Notes under the pieces: model-generated
The model's input: only the letters and a program-made list of their open reading frames with translations
The model's database searches: none
What the model was told of the DNA's origin: nothing
Made by a program: the position numbers and the translations under genes
Shown here: one piece after another, positions 1 through 12,923 of the stretch
Layout: the number at the start of each line of letters is the position of its first letter
Position numbering within the stretch: the stretch's first letter is position 1
From: Lysobacterales bacterium
Lineage (GTDB): Bacteria > Pseudomonadota > Gammaproteobacteria > Xanthomonadales > SZUA-36
Assembly: GCA_014238945.1 (NCBI GenBank)
Contig: JABAAB010000126.1
Location: 1-64,000 of the forward strand
DNA: 64,000 nucleotides
Direction: 5' to 3'

Positions 1-2004
1 ACATTTACCGATATTGTGGTGCTGGACCGTTTTTCGAGCGGCGCCGGAAGTGGTAACCGCATGCGACACTGCAAGCTGCTTTCCGACCCCGTGGACCCTT
101 CCGGACCGATCGTTGAGGGTCTGAAAAAACTGGGCCTGGAAAACCGGAATCTGCAGATCATACATGGCACCACCGTGGCCACCAACGCGGTGTTGGAGGG
201 CAAGGGGGCGCGGGTTGCCTATGTGACCAGCAGGGGTTTTGCCGATGTGTTGACACTGGGCCGTCAGCAGCGTGAACATGTTTACCAGCTCAGGCAGCCT
301 GAAATCGACCCGCCGGTACCCGCCGACCTGTGTCTGGAAGTGGCCACCCGGATCGCAGCCGATGGCAGCGTGCTTTGTTCTGCCAATGAGAAGGAGCTGA
401 CACAACTGAAGCAGACATTGCAGGCTCTCGATGTCGAGGCGGTAGCGATCAACCTGCTGTTTTCCTTCCTGTGTCCTGGTGAGGAACAACGGATTGAGCA
501 GGCACTGGGTGGGCAGTGGTTCATTTCCTGCTCCAGCACGGTTTTTCCAGAGGTACGGGAGTATGAGCGGGGTATAGCGACCTGGTTGAATGCCAGTGTG
601 GGTCCGGTTATTGCCCGTTACCTGCGACGTCTTCAGACCCGTCTGCCGCGAGCAGGTATCGCGGTCATGCAAAGCGCAGGTACCACCATTGCCGCTGATC
701 AGGCCGCAAGCCAGGCCGTTCGCCTGTTATTGTCCGGCCCGGCCGGGGGGCTGGCCGCTGCGCACGGTATTGGAATACAGACTGGCCACCAGCAGTTAAT
801 GAGTTTTGACATGGGTGGCACCTCAACGGATGTTGCACTGCTCAAGGGTGAAATCCCACTGGCCGGACAATCCCGCCTTGGGCGCTGGCCGTTGTCCATT
901 CCCTCCGTGGATATCCACACCATCGGGGCAGGTGGTGGGTCCATCGCGAAGGTGGATACAGCCGGTATGTTGTTGGTGGGGCCCGAGTCGGCTGGCGCCA
1001 GTCCCGGTCCGGCCTGTTACGGACAGGGCGGCACCCGGGCCACGGTGACAGATGCCAATCTCGTATTGGGGCGTATTCCGGCAAACACCCTGCTGGGTGG
1101 CTATCTTTGTCTGCACCCCGACGCTGCAAGGCAAGCGGTATCGAGGCTGGCAAAAAATATGGACTGTGCACCGATCGAGGCCGCCCGGGGAGTCGTGCGT
1201 ATGGCCAACGAGCACATGGCCCGGGCTTTGCGGGTCATCTCCGTTGAAAGGGGCCATGATCCGGCCGAATACACTCTCTTGAGCTTCGGCGGAGCCGGGG
1301 GACTGCATGCCTGTGACCTGGCTGGCTTGCTGAACATGGAGCGCATCATTATCCCGGCACGATCGGGTGTGTTATCGGCCCTGGGAATGCTGGTCAGCAA
1401 GCCTGGCCGGGAGCTGTCACAGGCCGTGTTATCGCCATGGGTAGAAATGACGGACAAGGAGATCGGCCGGCGATTCCGGGGGCTCGAGTCAGATGCATCA
1501 ACCCAGTTGCTGGCCGAAGGGTACGCCTCGGCCGACATCAGGTTCAGACACCAACTGGAATTGCGCTATATCGGTCAAAGCGCAACCATTACTTTGGACT
1601 GGTCGGCGGGTGCGGAACAGGAGGAGGCCTTTCACGATGCGCATGAAAAGGCCAGTGGCCTGAGACTTCAGCATCCGGTTGAACTGGTCAATTTACGTTT
1701 GAGCGCGCGGGCACCGGCCGCCTTGAACTCTCTTGATGTTCAACAGGAGGCCGGTCAAAAGAGCACACAGCAGATGACCTTCATGGCCGAGCTTGATCGC
1801 GAGGTACCGGTGACCCATCGGAAATCCCTGCAACCGGGAATCACGCTGTCCGGACCGCTGTTGCTGACAGAGCCAACCGCGACAGCCTGGGTCAAGCCGG
1901 GATGGGTGGTGTGTGCCGATGAATGGGGCAATCTGCTTTTAAACCACCGGCAAAGCCAGGGCGGTAATCAACCGGTGTATGTTTACCGACAACCCTTGCA
2001 GTGA
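1..2004 (+). CDS. Hydantoinase/oxoprolinase family protein (HyuA type), 5' end outside window
   Basis: ATP-dependent hydantoinase or oxoprolinase of the acetone carboxylase/HyuA superfamily, expected to open five-membered cyclic amides in the cytoplasm. The frame is open to base 1 and begins T-F-T-D-I, which is the end of the family's N-terminal phosphate-binding motif GGTFTD, so the real start lies a few codons upstream of the window. Downstream are the second nucleotide-binding motif DMGGTSTDVALLKGE (near base 810) and the glycine-rich GAGGGSIA and SPGPACYG segments typical of HyuA. Length is close to a full subunit. The usual HyuB partner does not follow: the next gene is convergent and unrelated, so a partner would have to lie upstream. 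Substrate is not predictable from sequence alone. Confidence 0.9.
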   Translation, partial: TFTDIVVLDRFSSGAGSGNRMRHCKLLSDPVDPSGPIVEGLKKLGLENRNLQIIHGTTVATNAVLEGKGARVAYVTSRGFADVLTLGRQQREHVYQLRQPEIDPPVPADLCLEVATRIAADGSVLCSANEKELTQLKQTLQALDVEAVAINLLFSFLCPGEEQRIEQALGGQWFISCSSTVFPEVREYERGIATWLNASVGPVIARYLRRLQTRLPRAGIAVMQSAGTTIAADQAASQAVRLLLSGPAGGLAAAHGIGIQTGHQQLMSFDMGGTSTDVALLKGEIPLAGQSRLGRWPLSIPSVDIHTIGAGGGSIAKVDTAGMLLVGPESAGASPGPACYGQGGTRATVTDANLVLGRIPANTLLGGYLCLHPDAARQAVSRLAKNMDCAPIEAARGVVRMANEHMARALRVISVERGHDPAEYTLLSFGGAGGLHACDLAGLLNMERIIIPARSGVLSALGMLVSKPGRELSQAVLSPWVEMTDKEIGRRFRGLESDASTQLLAEGYASADIRFRHQLELRYIGQSATITLDWSAGAEQEEAFHDAHEKASGLRLQHPVELVNLRLSARAPAALNSLDVQQEAGQKSTQQMTFMAELDREVPVTHRKSLQPGITLSGPLLLTEPTATAWVKPGWVVCADEWGNLLLNHRQSQGGNQPVYVYRQPLQ

Positions 2005-2029
2005 GGTTATGCCGAAACAGCGTGAGCAT

Positions 2030-3811
2030 TCAGTGACGGTGTGTGTCGAACGGACGCATCCTGTCGGCGATAACGATCATTTGCTCAACGGGTTTATCAC
2101 CCCCATTTCCCATTCTGAACCCGGTCATTCCGTTCGGCATCAGCTTGATGATATTGCCACCATATCCAGCCATGGAAGGAATGGTGTAGGTCCTGCCAGA
2201 TTGGGTGGCAAATTGTTCATGCCAGACGGTCAGGTGGTAGCTGCCCGGGCCGTATTGGTTGGAACCTCCTGTAGTTAACCCCCGTACCGGTGTCTCATAG
2301 AGTGCCTCGGCCAGTCCCTGCCCGCTCAGGAGTTGCACACCCTGGTGTTTCCCACCGTTCTGCATCAGACCGGAAATCTTCGCAATATCGTCGACCGACA
2401 GGTATACGCCCCAGGCAAGCAGTGGAACCGGTGGACGATCCTTTTCCCAGGTTCGGCTCTTGGGCAGATGGTGGATACCGATAGGCCGGTAGACTTCATC
2501 GAGCATCATCTGCCAGAGGTCTGCAGCGTCTCCTTCTTTCTCCCGGTAGAGATTTGCCATGGCCGCAGCAGCAACAAAAATGTCCCGGTCCCGGTAACGC
2601 ATGTACTCACCGGGCCCCCAGGGATGACTCGGGACCTTGAAGAGTTCCGTCAGCTTTTCGTCGGTGGCCCTCGCAAAATACCAGCGGATGTAGGCGGCGC
2701 GGTCTGATTCGACATAGCCGTCGGAACTAGAATTCGGATTAACGTTTTCCGATCCGGTGCCAATGCCCGTTGCCATGCTCATGGCATGGCGAAAGGTAAC
2801 GTCTTTCCAGCCGTCATGATCGGCTGTCACATTGACGTAATCCCTGATCTTGTAGTCAAGAATTTCGTTGCCGTACTTTTGCGCCATCCGCAGCAACGTT
2901 ATCAATCCGGCAGCGGTCTTGGTGACAGACCAGACTCCGTGGCGCATTTCACGTGGATAGGGATAGTTTCCGTAGGGTGTTGTCATGGAGTGAATGTAAA
3001 CTTCACCATCGATCACGAGGCCGTCGGAGACCACCAGTCGCGGGTCGATTCCGGATTGAAAACCCGAAAACAACTCAGCGCCGTATTTGTCCTCAAGTAT
3101 TGACCAGTCGTGCCAGACCAGGCGATCAGCCAGTTCATCCTCGAAGTCCTGGATCAGTTGGACAGACGATATTTCCCCTGGTTGGTAAGAAACTACCTGT
3201 TGACCCCATGCGACAAAGCGGGTCTCGACAAGAAACGGGGACAGCTGTTGAACAAGCTGGTAACGAAGCTCCGATACCGCGCTGTCATCGAACATAAATG
3301 TTGCAACGCCATTGTAGGTTTCGTTTTCATGAAGATTGGTCAGAAAAAAGGGAAACGAAGCGCGTGACATGCCACCGTCGCCCGGCTCGGACCAGACCCG
3401 CCCCGGAGCCACATGGATGTGCCAGAAGCTGTTACTGCCCGGTGGTTCAATGATGTTGCGCTCAACGGGGACAAGGTAATCACCGTGCGAAACGAATTCC
3501 AGCGTGACGCCGGGAAAGAGTTGTGTGTGCATACCGCGAATGCGGTCAGGTCTGATTTGACCCGGTTCCGTTTGCATTCTGTGCTCGGGTATGGTCATTG
3601 CACCCGAAAACCGGTGTTTCGCCGGGGTGACTGCTTCATATGGCATGAAGAACCTGTTTGCCACCGGTCCTGTGGCCGTGTTGGCAGACATGAGTTGATC
3701 GTATTGAAGCTGTTCGCGTTCACCGTCGAGAGCCCATGCTGAGGTGGTACAAATCAGGAAAAAGACGTTGATAAGCTGGCGAAATGAGTGGCTTTTCATG
3801 TTCTTCTTCAT
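2030..3811 (-). CDS. Secreted serine hydrolase, beta-lactamase/penicillin-binding fold
   Basis: Probable exported class C beta-lactamase-like hydrolase. The chosen ATG (3811) has a GGGGAG stretch about 12 bases upstream; it is followed by a basic N-terminus and a hydrophobic signal segment ending in A-W-A. An in-frame ATG at 3799 is also possible. The first half has no recognised domain. The hydrolase domain carries the nucleophile motif SVTK about residue 295 (S-x-x-K) within GVWSVTKTAAG. The second motif, usually YxN, appears to be Y-R-D, and the third is a glycine-rich GYGGN segment near the C-terminus. The gene converges on the HyuA gene with 25 bases between stops. Such proteins can be peptidases, esterases or amidases; which one applies here is unknown. 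Confidence 0.85.
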   Translation of the reverse strand: MKKNMKSHSFRQLINVFFLICTTSAWALDGEREQLQYDQLMSANTATGPVANRFFMPYEAVTPAKHRFSGAMTIPEHRMQTEPGQIRPDRIRGMHTQLFPGVTLEFVSHGDYLVPVERNIIEPPGSNSFWHIHVAPGRVWSEPGDGGMSRASFPFFLTNLHENETYNGVATFMFDDSAVSELRYQLVQQLSPFLVETRFVAWGQQVVSYQPGEISSVQLIQDFEDELADRLVWHDWSILEDKYGAELFSGFQSGIDPRLVVSDGLVIDGEVYIHSMTTPYGNYPYPREMRHGVWSVTKTAAGLITLLRMAQKYGNEILDYKIRDYVNVTADHDGWKDVTFRHAMSMATGIGTGSENVNPNSSSDGYVESDRAAYIRWYFARATDEKLTELFKVPSHPWGPGEYMRYRDRDIFVAAAAMANLYREKEGDAADLWQMMLDEVYRPIGIHHLPKSRTWEKDRPPVPLLAWGVYLSVDDIAKISGLMQNGGKHQGVQLLSGQGLAEALYETPVRGLTTGGSNQYGPGSYHLTVWHEQFATQSGRTYTIPSMAGYGGNIIKLMPNGMTGFRMGNGGDKPVEQMIVIADRMRPFDTHRH

Positions 3812-3939
3812 TGCCTGGGAACTCCCCTGATCAGGCACACAGCCCCAATCCCGGAGTATGGGACGAATAAAACCTGTCTTCGCCTGTATCGGGACTGATG
3901 AATTAAACAGTACACTTCGTTTTATCTGATTGAATTTCC

Positions 3940-5970
3940 CTAAACACCATCACGGGCAATGCTTTTGTTCCATCGCCGGGAATATACCTCCACCTTACCA
4001 TCGAATACATCAAGCGTGGCCTCGATGAAAAAATGCGTTTCATCAGAGGTCAATTTTTGATGGGCCTCAATGCGGGCGTCCAACTGGCCTTTCCGCCCAT
4101 AGGTTTCCGTTGTTGTCAGGTCAACACAGGCGGATGTGGGGTCGTCTGGGTGTATGTGATATTGATAGTCTGTCTTCACGCGGGTTGTCCAGCCATGGCG
4201 GTCATATCTTATGATTCCGGAGTCTGCCCGCTGAATGAATGAATGAACACCGGTGTTGATGTCTGTTTCAAACCCTGAATATTCCGGTTCGGGATTCTCA
4301 AGGATGGTCGTTGGGTGAACACGAGAGTGACGCGCCGGTGGCAGTGGCCTGGCCTCAGCATCCGACGATTCCGGTTCCCTGGCAGGCAGGCACAGGGTGC
4401 TTTCACCGGTAAACAACGAAACGGTTGCCACGCGCGGTGATGGCCAGACCAATGGCCAGAAAGCGGTGGAAACGGCAACGCGAATCCTGCTACCGGGTGC
4501 GAAGGTGTGGGCAATGTCATTGAGTTGAACCCGAACGGTGTAGCGCTTACCCGGTTCAAGGGCTTCAGGGAACTCGTGACTGTTTCTGTGGGTAAGATTC
4601 AGGATACCGTAACTTACCTGCAGTGACGCACCACCGGGCAACACTTCATTCAGGCGGACACAGACAAACGCATTGCGCTGGTCTGAAGCCACATCGAGGG
4701 TTACAACGGGCGCACCCAGAATGGTGAGTGGCTCACTCAGGATTGCGCCATCAAAACACCCGGACATGGCATCATCTGTGCGTTGATCAAGGGGGTCCTC
4801 AGGTCCGCCAGAGCCGCTGCTGCCCAAAAATGGGGTGCATTGGCCGGTTGTTTGCGCAGAGCAAACAGAGACGGTGGATTGGACACCCGCCACCCGGTCC
4901 AGGCTTCCATTGTTCAGGTGCAGGACCATGTCTTCGATGTTTGCTGATGGCCAATGGGGTTCATTTGCCCAGTACCCGGGCCGTTGCTGGTGATGGGCCG
5001 AAGGCCGCACACTGTCCTGTACCCATACCCGGTAAGACGGTTCATCCATCAGCCCTGTATCCCGACCCTTCAGCCAGTGGTCCCACCAGTGCAGGGCCTC
5101 ATCCATATAACCCATTTGGGGGCCTGGTACGACCTGGTGCATGTACTGGTGGCCCCATGGGCCAATCAAGCCCTTGCGTGGCCCATCCAGACCCGCCATT
5201 AGTCGCGGCACCGGGTTGGAGTAGGCGTCTGCCCAGCCACCAATCGCGTATACCGGTACTTCGATTTTGGAAAAATCCTCACACACCGAAGCGTGTTTCC
5301 AGTAGGCATCCCGGTGTTGATGTTCAGTCCAGCGAATGACCCAGGGTTCAATGGCATCAAGACGTTGCTGCCACATCTCGCGCCAGCCATCACCCACCAG
5401 TGCGGGGTCCGGCGGGCGGGCCTGGGCGGGAAACATCACGAAGGCCCATTCCGTGTTCTGTGTCGTCATGCATCCACCGATGTAGTGTACGTCATCGGCA
5501 TAGCGGTCATCGGTGGAAAAAACGGTAACAATACACTTGAGGGCAGGAGGACGGCGGGCCGCTACCTGCAGGCCATTGAATCCACCCCACGATTTTCCCA
5601 TCATCCCCACATTGCCGTCACACCACGGTTGTTCAGCGATCCAGGCGATTACCTCCAGTGCATCGTCCTGTTCAAGCTCCAGGTATTCATCCGTCAGTAC
5701 CCCCTCTGACTCGCCGCTGCCGCGAATATCAACACGCACTGCGGCATACCCATGCCCGGCAAAACAGGGGTGCATGGCCTCATCCCGGGCCGCGGTGCCA
5801 TCGCGGGTGCAGTAGGGGATGTACTCCAGAATGGCAGGAACGGGACTGTTCGTGGCACCCTCGGGGAGCCAGTACCGACATGACAACCGCACCCCATCAC
5901 TAAGGGGTATACGCTCGAATTCTACTTCTTTAACTGAGTGTGGAAAGGTGTCGATAATTTCGGCTGCCAT
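3940..5970 (-). CDS. CocE/NonD family alpha/beta hydrolase (X-Pro dipeptidyl-peptidase-like)
   Basis: Large serine hydrolase (676 codons from the preferred start) of the cocaine esterase / X-Pro dipeptidyl-peptidase family. The frame opens earlier, at 6114, but the ATG at 5970 has a good GAGGA site nine bases upstream and is followed directly by family sequence, so it is preferred. Visible features are an N-terminal esterase domain with the GLSDGV-like start (IPLSDGVRLSCRYWLPEG), the nucleophile elbow GKSWGGFNG, the middle segment with GPWGHQYMH containing a candidate catalytic His, and a C-terminal jelly-roll domain with the GSRIRVAVSTAFWP segment typical of PepX_C. No signal peptide from the preferred start, so probably cytoplasmic. 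Runs in the same direction as the preceding serine hydrolase, 128 bases away. Confidence 0.88.
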   Translation of the reverse strand: MAAEIIDTFPHSVKEVEFERIPLSDGVRLSCRYWLPEGATNSPVPAILEYIPYCTRDGTAARDEAMHPCFAGHGYAAVRVDIRGSGESEGVLTDEYLELEQDDALEVIAWIAEQPWCDGNVGMMGKSWGGFNGLQVAARRPPALKCIVTVFSTDDRYADDVHYIGGCMTTQNTEWAFVMFPAQARPPDPALVGDGWREMWQQRLDAIEPWVIRWTEHQHRDAYWKHASVCEDFSKIEVPVYAIGGWADAYSNPVPRLMAGLDGPRKGLIGPWGHQYMHQVVPGPQMGYMDEALHWWDHWLKGRDTGLMDEPSYRVWVQDSVRPSAHHQQRPGYWANEPHWPSANIEDMVLHLNNGSLDRVAGVQSTVSVCSAQTTGQCTPFLGSSGSGGPEDPLDQRTDDAMSGCFDGAILSEPLTILGAPVVTLDVASDQRNAFVCVRLNEVLPGGASLQVSYGILNLTHRNSHEFPEALEPGKRYTVRVQLNDIAHTFAPGSRIRVAVSTAFWPLVWPSPRVATVSLFTGESTLCLPAREPESSDAEARPLPPARHSRVHPTTILENPEPEYSGFETDINTGVHSFIQRADSGIIRYDRHGWTTRVKTDYQYHIHPDDPTSACVDLTTTETYGRKGQLDARIEAHQKLTSDETHFFIEATLDVFDGKVEVYSRRWNKSIARDGV

Positions 5971-6306
5971 TTGTTCGTCCTCGCCCTTGTTCAGGGCTGC
6001 TTCTGCACTTTTACTCAATGGTAGTGAACAACCTGTCCCGCAGACAAGTCCCAGGGTATTGGTGAAACCCCGAGCGTTCAACATACACCTCCCGTGATGT
6101 TCAATGATACCCACAACTTGGCGGACAGCGGGTTCAACCGGTCTTTGCCAATCAAATTTACCGTTAAACAGGAATCAGTGACGATCACCGTCTTCCATAT
6201 TGAATCAAGCAGGGTACAATTCTGGCTGGTTAAGTGGTGGCATTATGGCCGCATTAATTTTTATGTTCATCCGCCACGCTGTAACAACCACAAACAAGAA
6301 ACAGTC

Positions 6307-6520
6307 ATGGATTTGAACCAGGTAACACTACCGTCAACAGACATGGAACGTTCAAAGACTTTCTACCGGGAACTTGGGCTGATTATGATAGTTGATTCTT
6401 CTCACTATGCACGCTTTGAATGCCCCGATGGAGACGCTACCTTCTCGATCCACGCGGTCAGTGAGATGAGCGGGAGTTCAGGTGTTGTCATCTATTTTGA
6501 GACGCAGGACCTGAACCGGC
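6307..6520 (+). pseudogene. VOC (glyoxalase-like) protein, 3'-truncated
   Basis: Starts MDLNQVTLPSTDMERSKTFY, a typical vicinal-oxygen-chelate domain start, and continues with FECPDGDATFSIH and VVIYFETQDL. About 70 residues match the family, then the frame enters sequence that is antisense to the permease fragment on the other strand and stops at 6621. A full single-domain VOC protein is about 120 residues, so the second beta-alpha-beta-beta-beta unit and its metal ligands are missing. No convincing ribosome binding site. The break lies roughly at 6505-6525. The remnant is judged non-functional. Confidence 0.75.
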
Positions 6521-6943
6521 GGGTGGCGACCGCCGGGGGCACGGAGGCTGCGCGGCGTGCGGGCTCCAGCACAGCCAGCGAGGACAATACCCTAAGGACC
6601 AGCACACCGATGGGCAGGTAGGTCCAGTCCAGTCGCTGTACCTCGAAAGAGGTTTCCAGCCAGTAGGCAACGGCCCCACGGTCAGGATAACGCCAAGTAC
6701 CGCATGACCAGCCAGTTTTCCAGCAGTAACTGGCGAATGATGTCCATGCGTTTTGCACCCAGTGCCCTGCGGGTACCAATCTGTTTGCTACCTTGCGTGA
6801 CATGAAAGGAGGCCAGGCCGACAATTACCAGTGCCGTCAGACCGATCAACAATGAGATGACGATGGACAGAATAATGGCCATACCACGATCCGACCGGTA
6901 GGATCGTGCAGCAATTTCTTCCCTGTTGATTGTTAATCACTCC
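6505..6943 (-). pseudogene. MacB/FtsX-type ABC permease, C-terminal fragment with frameshift
   Basis: Reading the minus strand from 6940, the frame gives NREEIAARSYRSDRG, then a membrane segment, then KQIGTRRALGAKRMDI and LLENWL. These are hallmarks of the last FtsX domain of MacB-like permeases. At about 6690 the frame is lost, and the rest continues in another frame as RLDWTYLPIGVL and PARRAASVPPAVATR, the usual C-terminal end of this family. A stop codon lies just upstream (6941-6943), so the N-terminal three quarters of the gene are absent. The fragment ends exactly where the truncated VOC gene on the plus strand ends. No partner ATPase or adaptor gene is nearby. Confidence 0.8.
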
Positions 6944-6945
6944 TA

Positions 6946-7271
6946 ATTTTATGTTGCCAGAAGGGAAAACGTTACAAACGGGACCAGATCAAACCGGCAT
7001 GGGCCTAGAAACCCTATTCCATTTTTCAGGGGTCAGGGCATCACGGGTTAATTGAGTGAACGCTGACCAGTAGTGTCACCACCAGGCTGAAACACACGCA
7101 CTCTGTCCGGGTATTGACCAGGGTCCCAGTCACTTTCGCATAACTGAATTAGCCATGCACTTTGGAATGCCACCTGGTCACTTGAACGGTTGATTCAATA
7201 AATACCTTGCATTGCCGTAACATGTGGTGTTTTCTTTACGTGCACATAAAATTTCCAAGGTAAGTGACCTG
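6946..7271. other. Intergenic stretch, no gene seen
   Basis: About 325 bases between the permease fragment and the next gene. Neither strand has a frame that looks coding, and I see no repeat of the families found elsewhere in the window. It presumably holds the promoter of the downstream gene, but no clear promoter boxes were recognised. Confidence 0.4.
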
Positions 7272-8013
7272 ATGTCTGGACTGGATAATTTCCCCCCTAG
7301 CAATTCCTATGGCTACATTAATATGCCCGCTCATCTGAACACCGATGCGGAGCGCTTCAAAAGCAATTATTTCACCCCCGATTTTATGGACCTTTCACCG
7401 AATGATTATTTGAAGGCGATACCGGCGATCGAACCCATCTGCTCGGTCATGGTTGAATTGGATAATGATCAGGACGGACCAGAGCTGGCAGATGATGCGG
7501 ATGACGAAGGAATGGAGGGCCTGAATGACGCATTGGCCGACTTGACATTGGTGGGTGAAAACAAGTGGGAGCAAGCGGAGCCCACGCACAGAATGGGTAG
7601 TTTATTGGCTGCGGCTTTCAGCATTTATTCCAATCTCAAAAACGACGATGTTTTATGCGGGTAACCATGTCAGGGGGCAATTTCATCATTCCAGTTTTCT
7701 TTCAGGTGCCGATAACGTCTGTGGTGGAGAACGGGTTGTGTGGAATGGCTCACTGAAATTGTTGACCGCCAAAACCGGGCACTACCATGCAGATGCTGAT
7801 CATTTTGCAAAGGCCATCAATCTTCTCGCGCAACGGGGTATCGATCCCGCCAGTTACCCGGTTCTTGTCTGGGATACGTGGAGCAACGATACAGATCCGG
7901 TATTCCCCTGCCCATCTGCAAAGGCTTTTCTGGACAATTCCGGCAAGTATGGTACCTGGGGCAGTAATTCCTCGGTTTCGCAGCAGTCATGGACGATTTT
8001 TTCGGCCGACTGA
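7272..8013 (+). pseudogene. Unknown protein interrupted by a single-base frameshift
   Basis: Two frames join into one plausible protein of about 246 residues. The first (ATG 7272) runs to HRMGSLLAAAFSIYSNLKNDDV. Dropping one T from the T run at 7651-7654 continues it as YAGNHVRGQFHHSSFLSGA and on to the stop at 8011-8013. The second part has a compact pattern: RGQFHHSSFL, GGERVVWNGSLKLLTAKTGHY, and a C-terminal segment ending in a small Gly/Ser-rich tail. I do not recognise a named family. The first half is acidic (DNDQDGPELADDADDE). It lies 30 bases upstream of the GH30 gene in the same direction. The lesion could be real or a homopolymer sequencing error. Confidence 0.6.
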
Positions 8014-8015
8014 GG

Positions 8016-8036
8016 CCCTGGGTCTGCACCCAGGGG
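8016..8036 (+). promoter_or_regulatory. Stem-loop overlapping the GH30 ribosome binding site
   Basis: A perfect 8-bp stem (CCCTGGGT / ACCCAGGG) with a four-base loop directly follows the stop of the preceding gene. Its 3' arm contains the AGGGG that is the best Shine-Dalgarno match for the GH30 start at 8044. No T run follows, so it is not a standard terminator. It could limit translation of the GH30 gene or protect a processed mRNA end. Function is inferred. Confidence 0.4.
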
Positions 8037-8043
8037 CAATAGG

Positions 8044-9660
8044 ATGTTAACCGCTTCGAAAACTGTTTACCTGATCATTTCGATCCTGGTCGGGGTATTC
8101 CTTCCGGCCCGGACCCTGGCCGGAACAGAACTGAATATCAGTTATGACCACACATACCAGCGAATCGATGGCTTTGGCGCCTCGGATGCGTGGTCCATCG
8201 ATCCGCTCATTAACCAGTGGGTACTCGAGGGGAAGCAGGATCGTATCGAAGCGCTGGCCGACCAGTTGTTTTCGGTAGATCGCGGGATTGGGTTGTCAGC
8301 CTGGCGTTTTAACATAGGTGCTGGCAGTGCCGGACAGGGTGATGACAGTGGCATACCCGATCCCATCCGTCGCGCACAATTGTTGATGGCCAAACCCGGA
8401 TTACAAATTGATCATTCCAGGCAACGGGGTCAGATCAGGCTGCTTCAAGAAGCCCACGAAAGAGGTGTCGGTAACCTGGTCGCCTTTGTCAACAGCCCAC
8501 CCCACTGGTTAACCAGGAATGGGCTGACCCATCCGGGAGATGGCACCAAAACCGGTTCAAGTAATCTCGACATGAGCCGGGCCGATGAATTCTCTGCATT
8601 CCTGGTCGCCGTGCTGGAGTATTTGCGTGGAGGATCGGTGGGCGTTCCGGTCAATTACATCAGCCCGGTAAATGAGCCAACCTGGCACTGGGAGGGTCAG
8701 ACGCAGGAAGGTAATCGCTACAATAACGAAGAGTTGAAGACTGTTTACAGGAGTCTGTATACCGCCTTAAAAAAGGCCGGATTGGAGCACAATGTCGAGA
8801 TTGACGGGGCCGAAGTACCCGAGCTCAGGGCAGCTCTGAATGATGACTACCACAGACGCTTTGATGGCAGTATCTACACCGGTGGTATGAATGAAACCCC
8901 TCATGGTGTCTACAGGAATTACATTGATGTGTTACTCGGTGATCCTGGGCTGCGGGATGTCCTGGGCAACAAGCTATCAGTTCATAGCTACTGGTCAGAT
9001 GCCAGCAGCGACCGATTGGGACCACTCAGGGATTTGCTGGCTCAAAATATGGCTGCCGTGTCACCTCAGGCAACACTCTGGATGAGCGAATTCTGCATAT
9101 TGGGGGAGTCAGGGGATGTCCGGGAGTTCACAGGCCAGGGTTTCGATGTCAATGACATGGAGTTGGCCCTGCATGTTGCCAGGGTTATCCATCGGGACCT
9201 GACCCGTCTGAATGCCGCTGCCTGGTTCTGGTGGCTGGCGGTAACACCCTATGACTACAAGGATGGCTTGCTTAAGATTGACCCGGCCCTGGAGGCAGAT
9301 ACCCTCAGGGAGTCCAAGCTGATGTGGACCCTGGGAAATTTCAGCCGTTATATCCGTCCGGGATATTATCGTCTGGATTTACCGGGCGTCGATGATCTGA
9401 CGGGTGTCATGGCGTCAGCGTACAAAGACCCGGAAAATTCCAGCCTGGTCGTTGTGGTGATCAATGCCGGTTCGACCGACGAACAGATTGAGTTCAACAT
9501 TGACGGGTTACCTGCAGGCAAAGACGTGGGTGAATTCAAGGCCTACACAACCAATGCTGCACACAACCTGGCAGGGAAATTGACCGCAGTGGTGCCCGGG
9601 CAGCTCTTGGTGCCCGCAAAAAGCACGGTCACGTTTGTTGCTACCATTGAAGGTAAATAA
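8044..9660 (+). CDS. Secreted GH30 glycoside hydrolase, probable endo-beta-1,6-galactanase
   Basis: Exported clan GH-A hydrolase of 538 residues with an N-terminal signal peptide ending near PARTLAG. The start of the mature domain, YQRIDGFGASDAW, is characteristic of GH30. The acid/base is Glu211 in ISPVNEPTWHWEG and the nucleophile Glu349 in WMSEFCILG. A small C-terminal beta-sandwich follows, as usual for GH30. The tryptophan-rich acid/base context and the neighbouring beta-galactosidase favour the endo-beta-1,6-galactanase branch over glucosylceramidase or xylanase; this is inferred from context. First gene of a three-gene operon with a GH2 enzyme (133 bases on) and a GPH transporter. Likely acts in the periplasm or outside the cell on type II arabinogalactan side chains. 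Confidence 0.88.
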   Translation: MLTASKTVYLIISILVGVFLPARTLAGTELNISYDHTYQRIDGFGASDAWSIDPLINQWVLEGKQDRIEALADQLFSVDRGIGLSAWRFNIGAGSAGQGDDSGIPDPIRRAQLLMAKPGLQIDHSRQRGQIRLLQEAHERGVGNLVAFVNSPPHWLTRNGLTHPGDGTKTGSSNLDMSRADEFSAFLVAVLEYLRGGSVGVPVNYISPVNEPTWHWEGQTQEGNRYNNEELKTVYRSLYTALKKAGLEHNVEIDGAEVPELRAALNDDYHRRFDGSIYTGGMNETPHGVYRNYIDVLLGDPGLRDVLGNKLSVHSYWSDASSDRLGPLRDLLAQNMAAVSPQATLWMSEFCILGESGDVREFTGQGFDVNDMELALHVARVIHRDLTRLNAAAWFWWLAVTPYDYKDGLLKIDPALEADTLRESKLMWTLGNFSRYIRPGYYRLDLPGVDDLTGVMASAYKDPENSSLVVVVINAGSTDEQIEFNIDGLPAGKDVGEFKAYTTNAAHNLAGKLTAVVPGQLLVPAKSTVTFVATIEGK

Positions 9661-9775
9661 GCTGCCGAGCCCCGGTAACGATGACAATTTTTTCCTCTGG
9701 GTTGAAAATTCTTCATCCTTCTCCAATGAAAAAGCACTGTCGGCACCCGGCAAAATGAATACACTCTGTTATTGA

Positions 9776-12865
<3,090 letters not shown>

Positions 12866-12923
12866 GGTGCTTCGTGATTTTCCGAACAAAACAGATCACC
12901 AACAATAATGAATGGGAACAAGT

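Noticed and set aside
4728..5339. A 203-codon plus-strand frame
   Set aside because: Shadow of the CocE/NonD gene on the minus strand.
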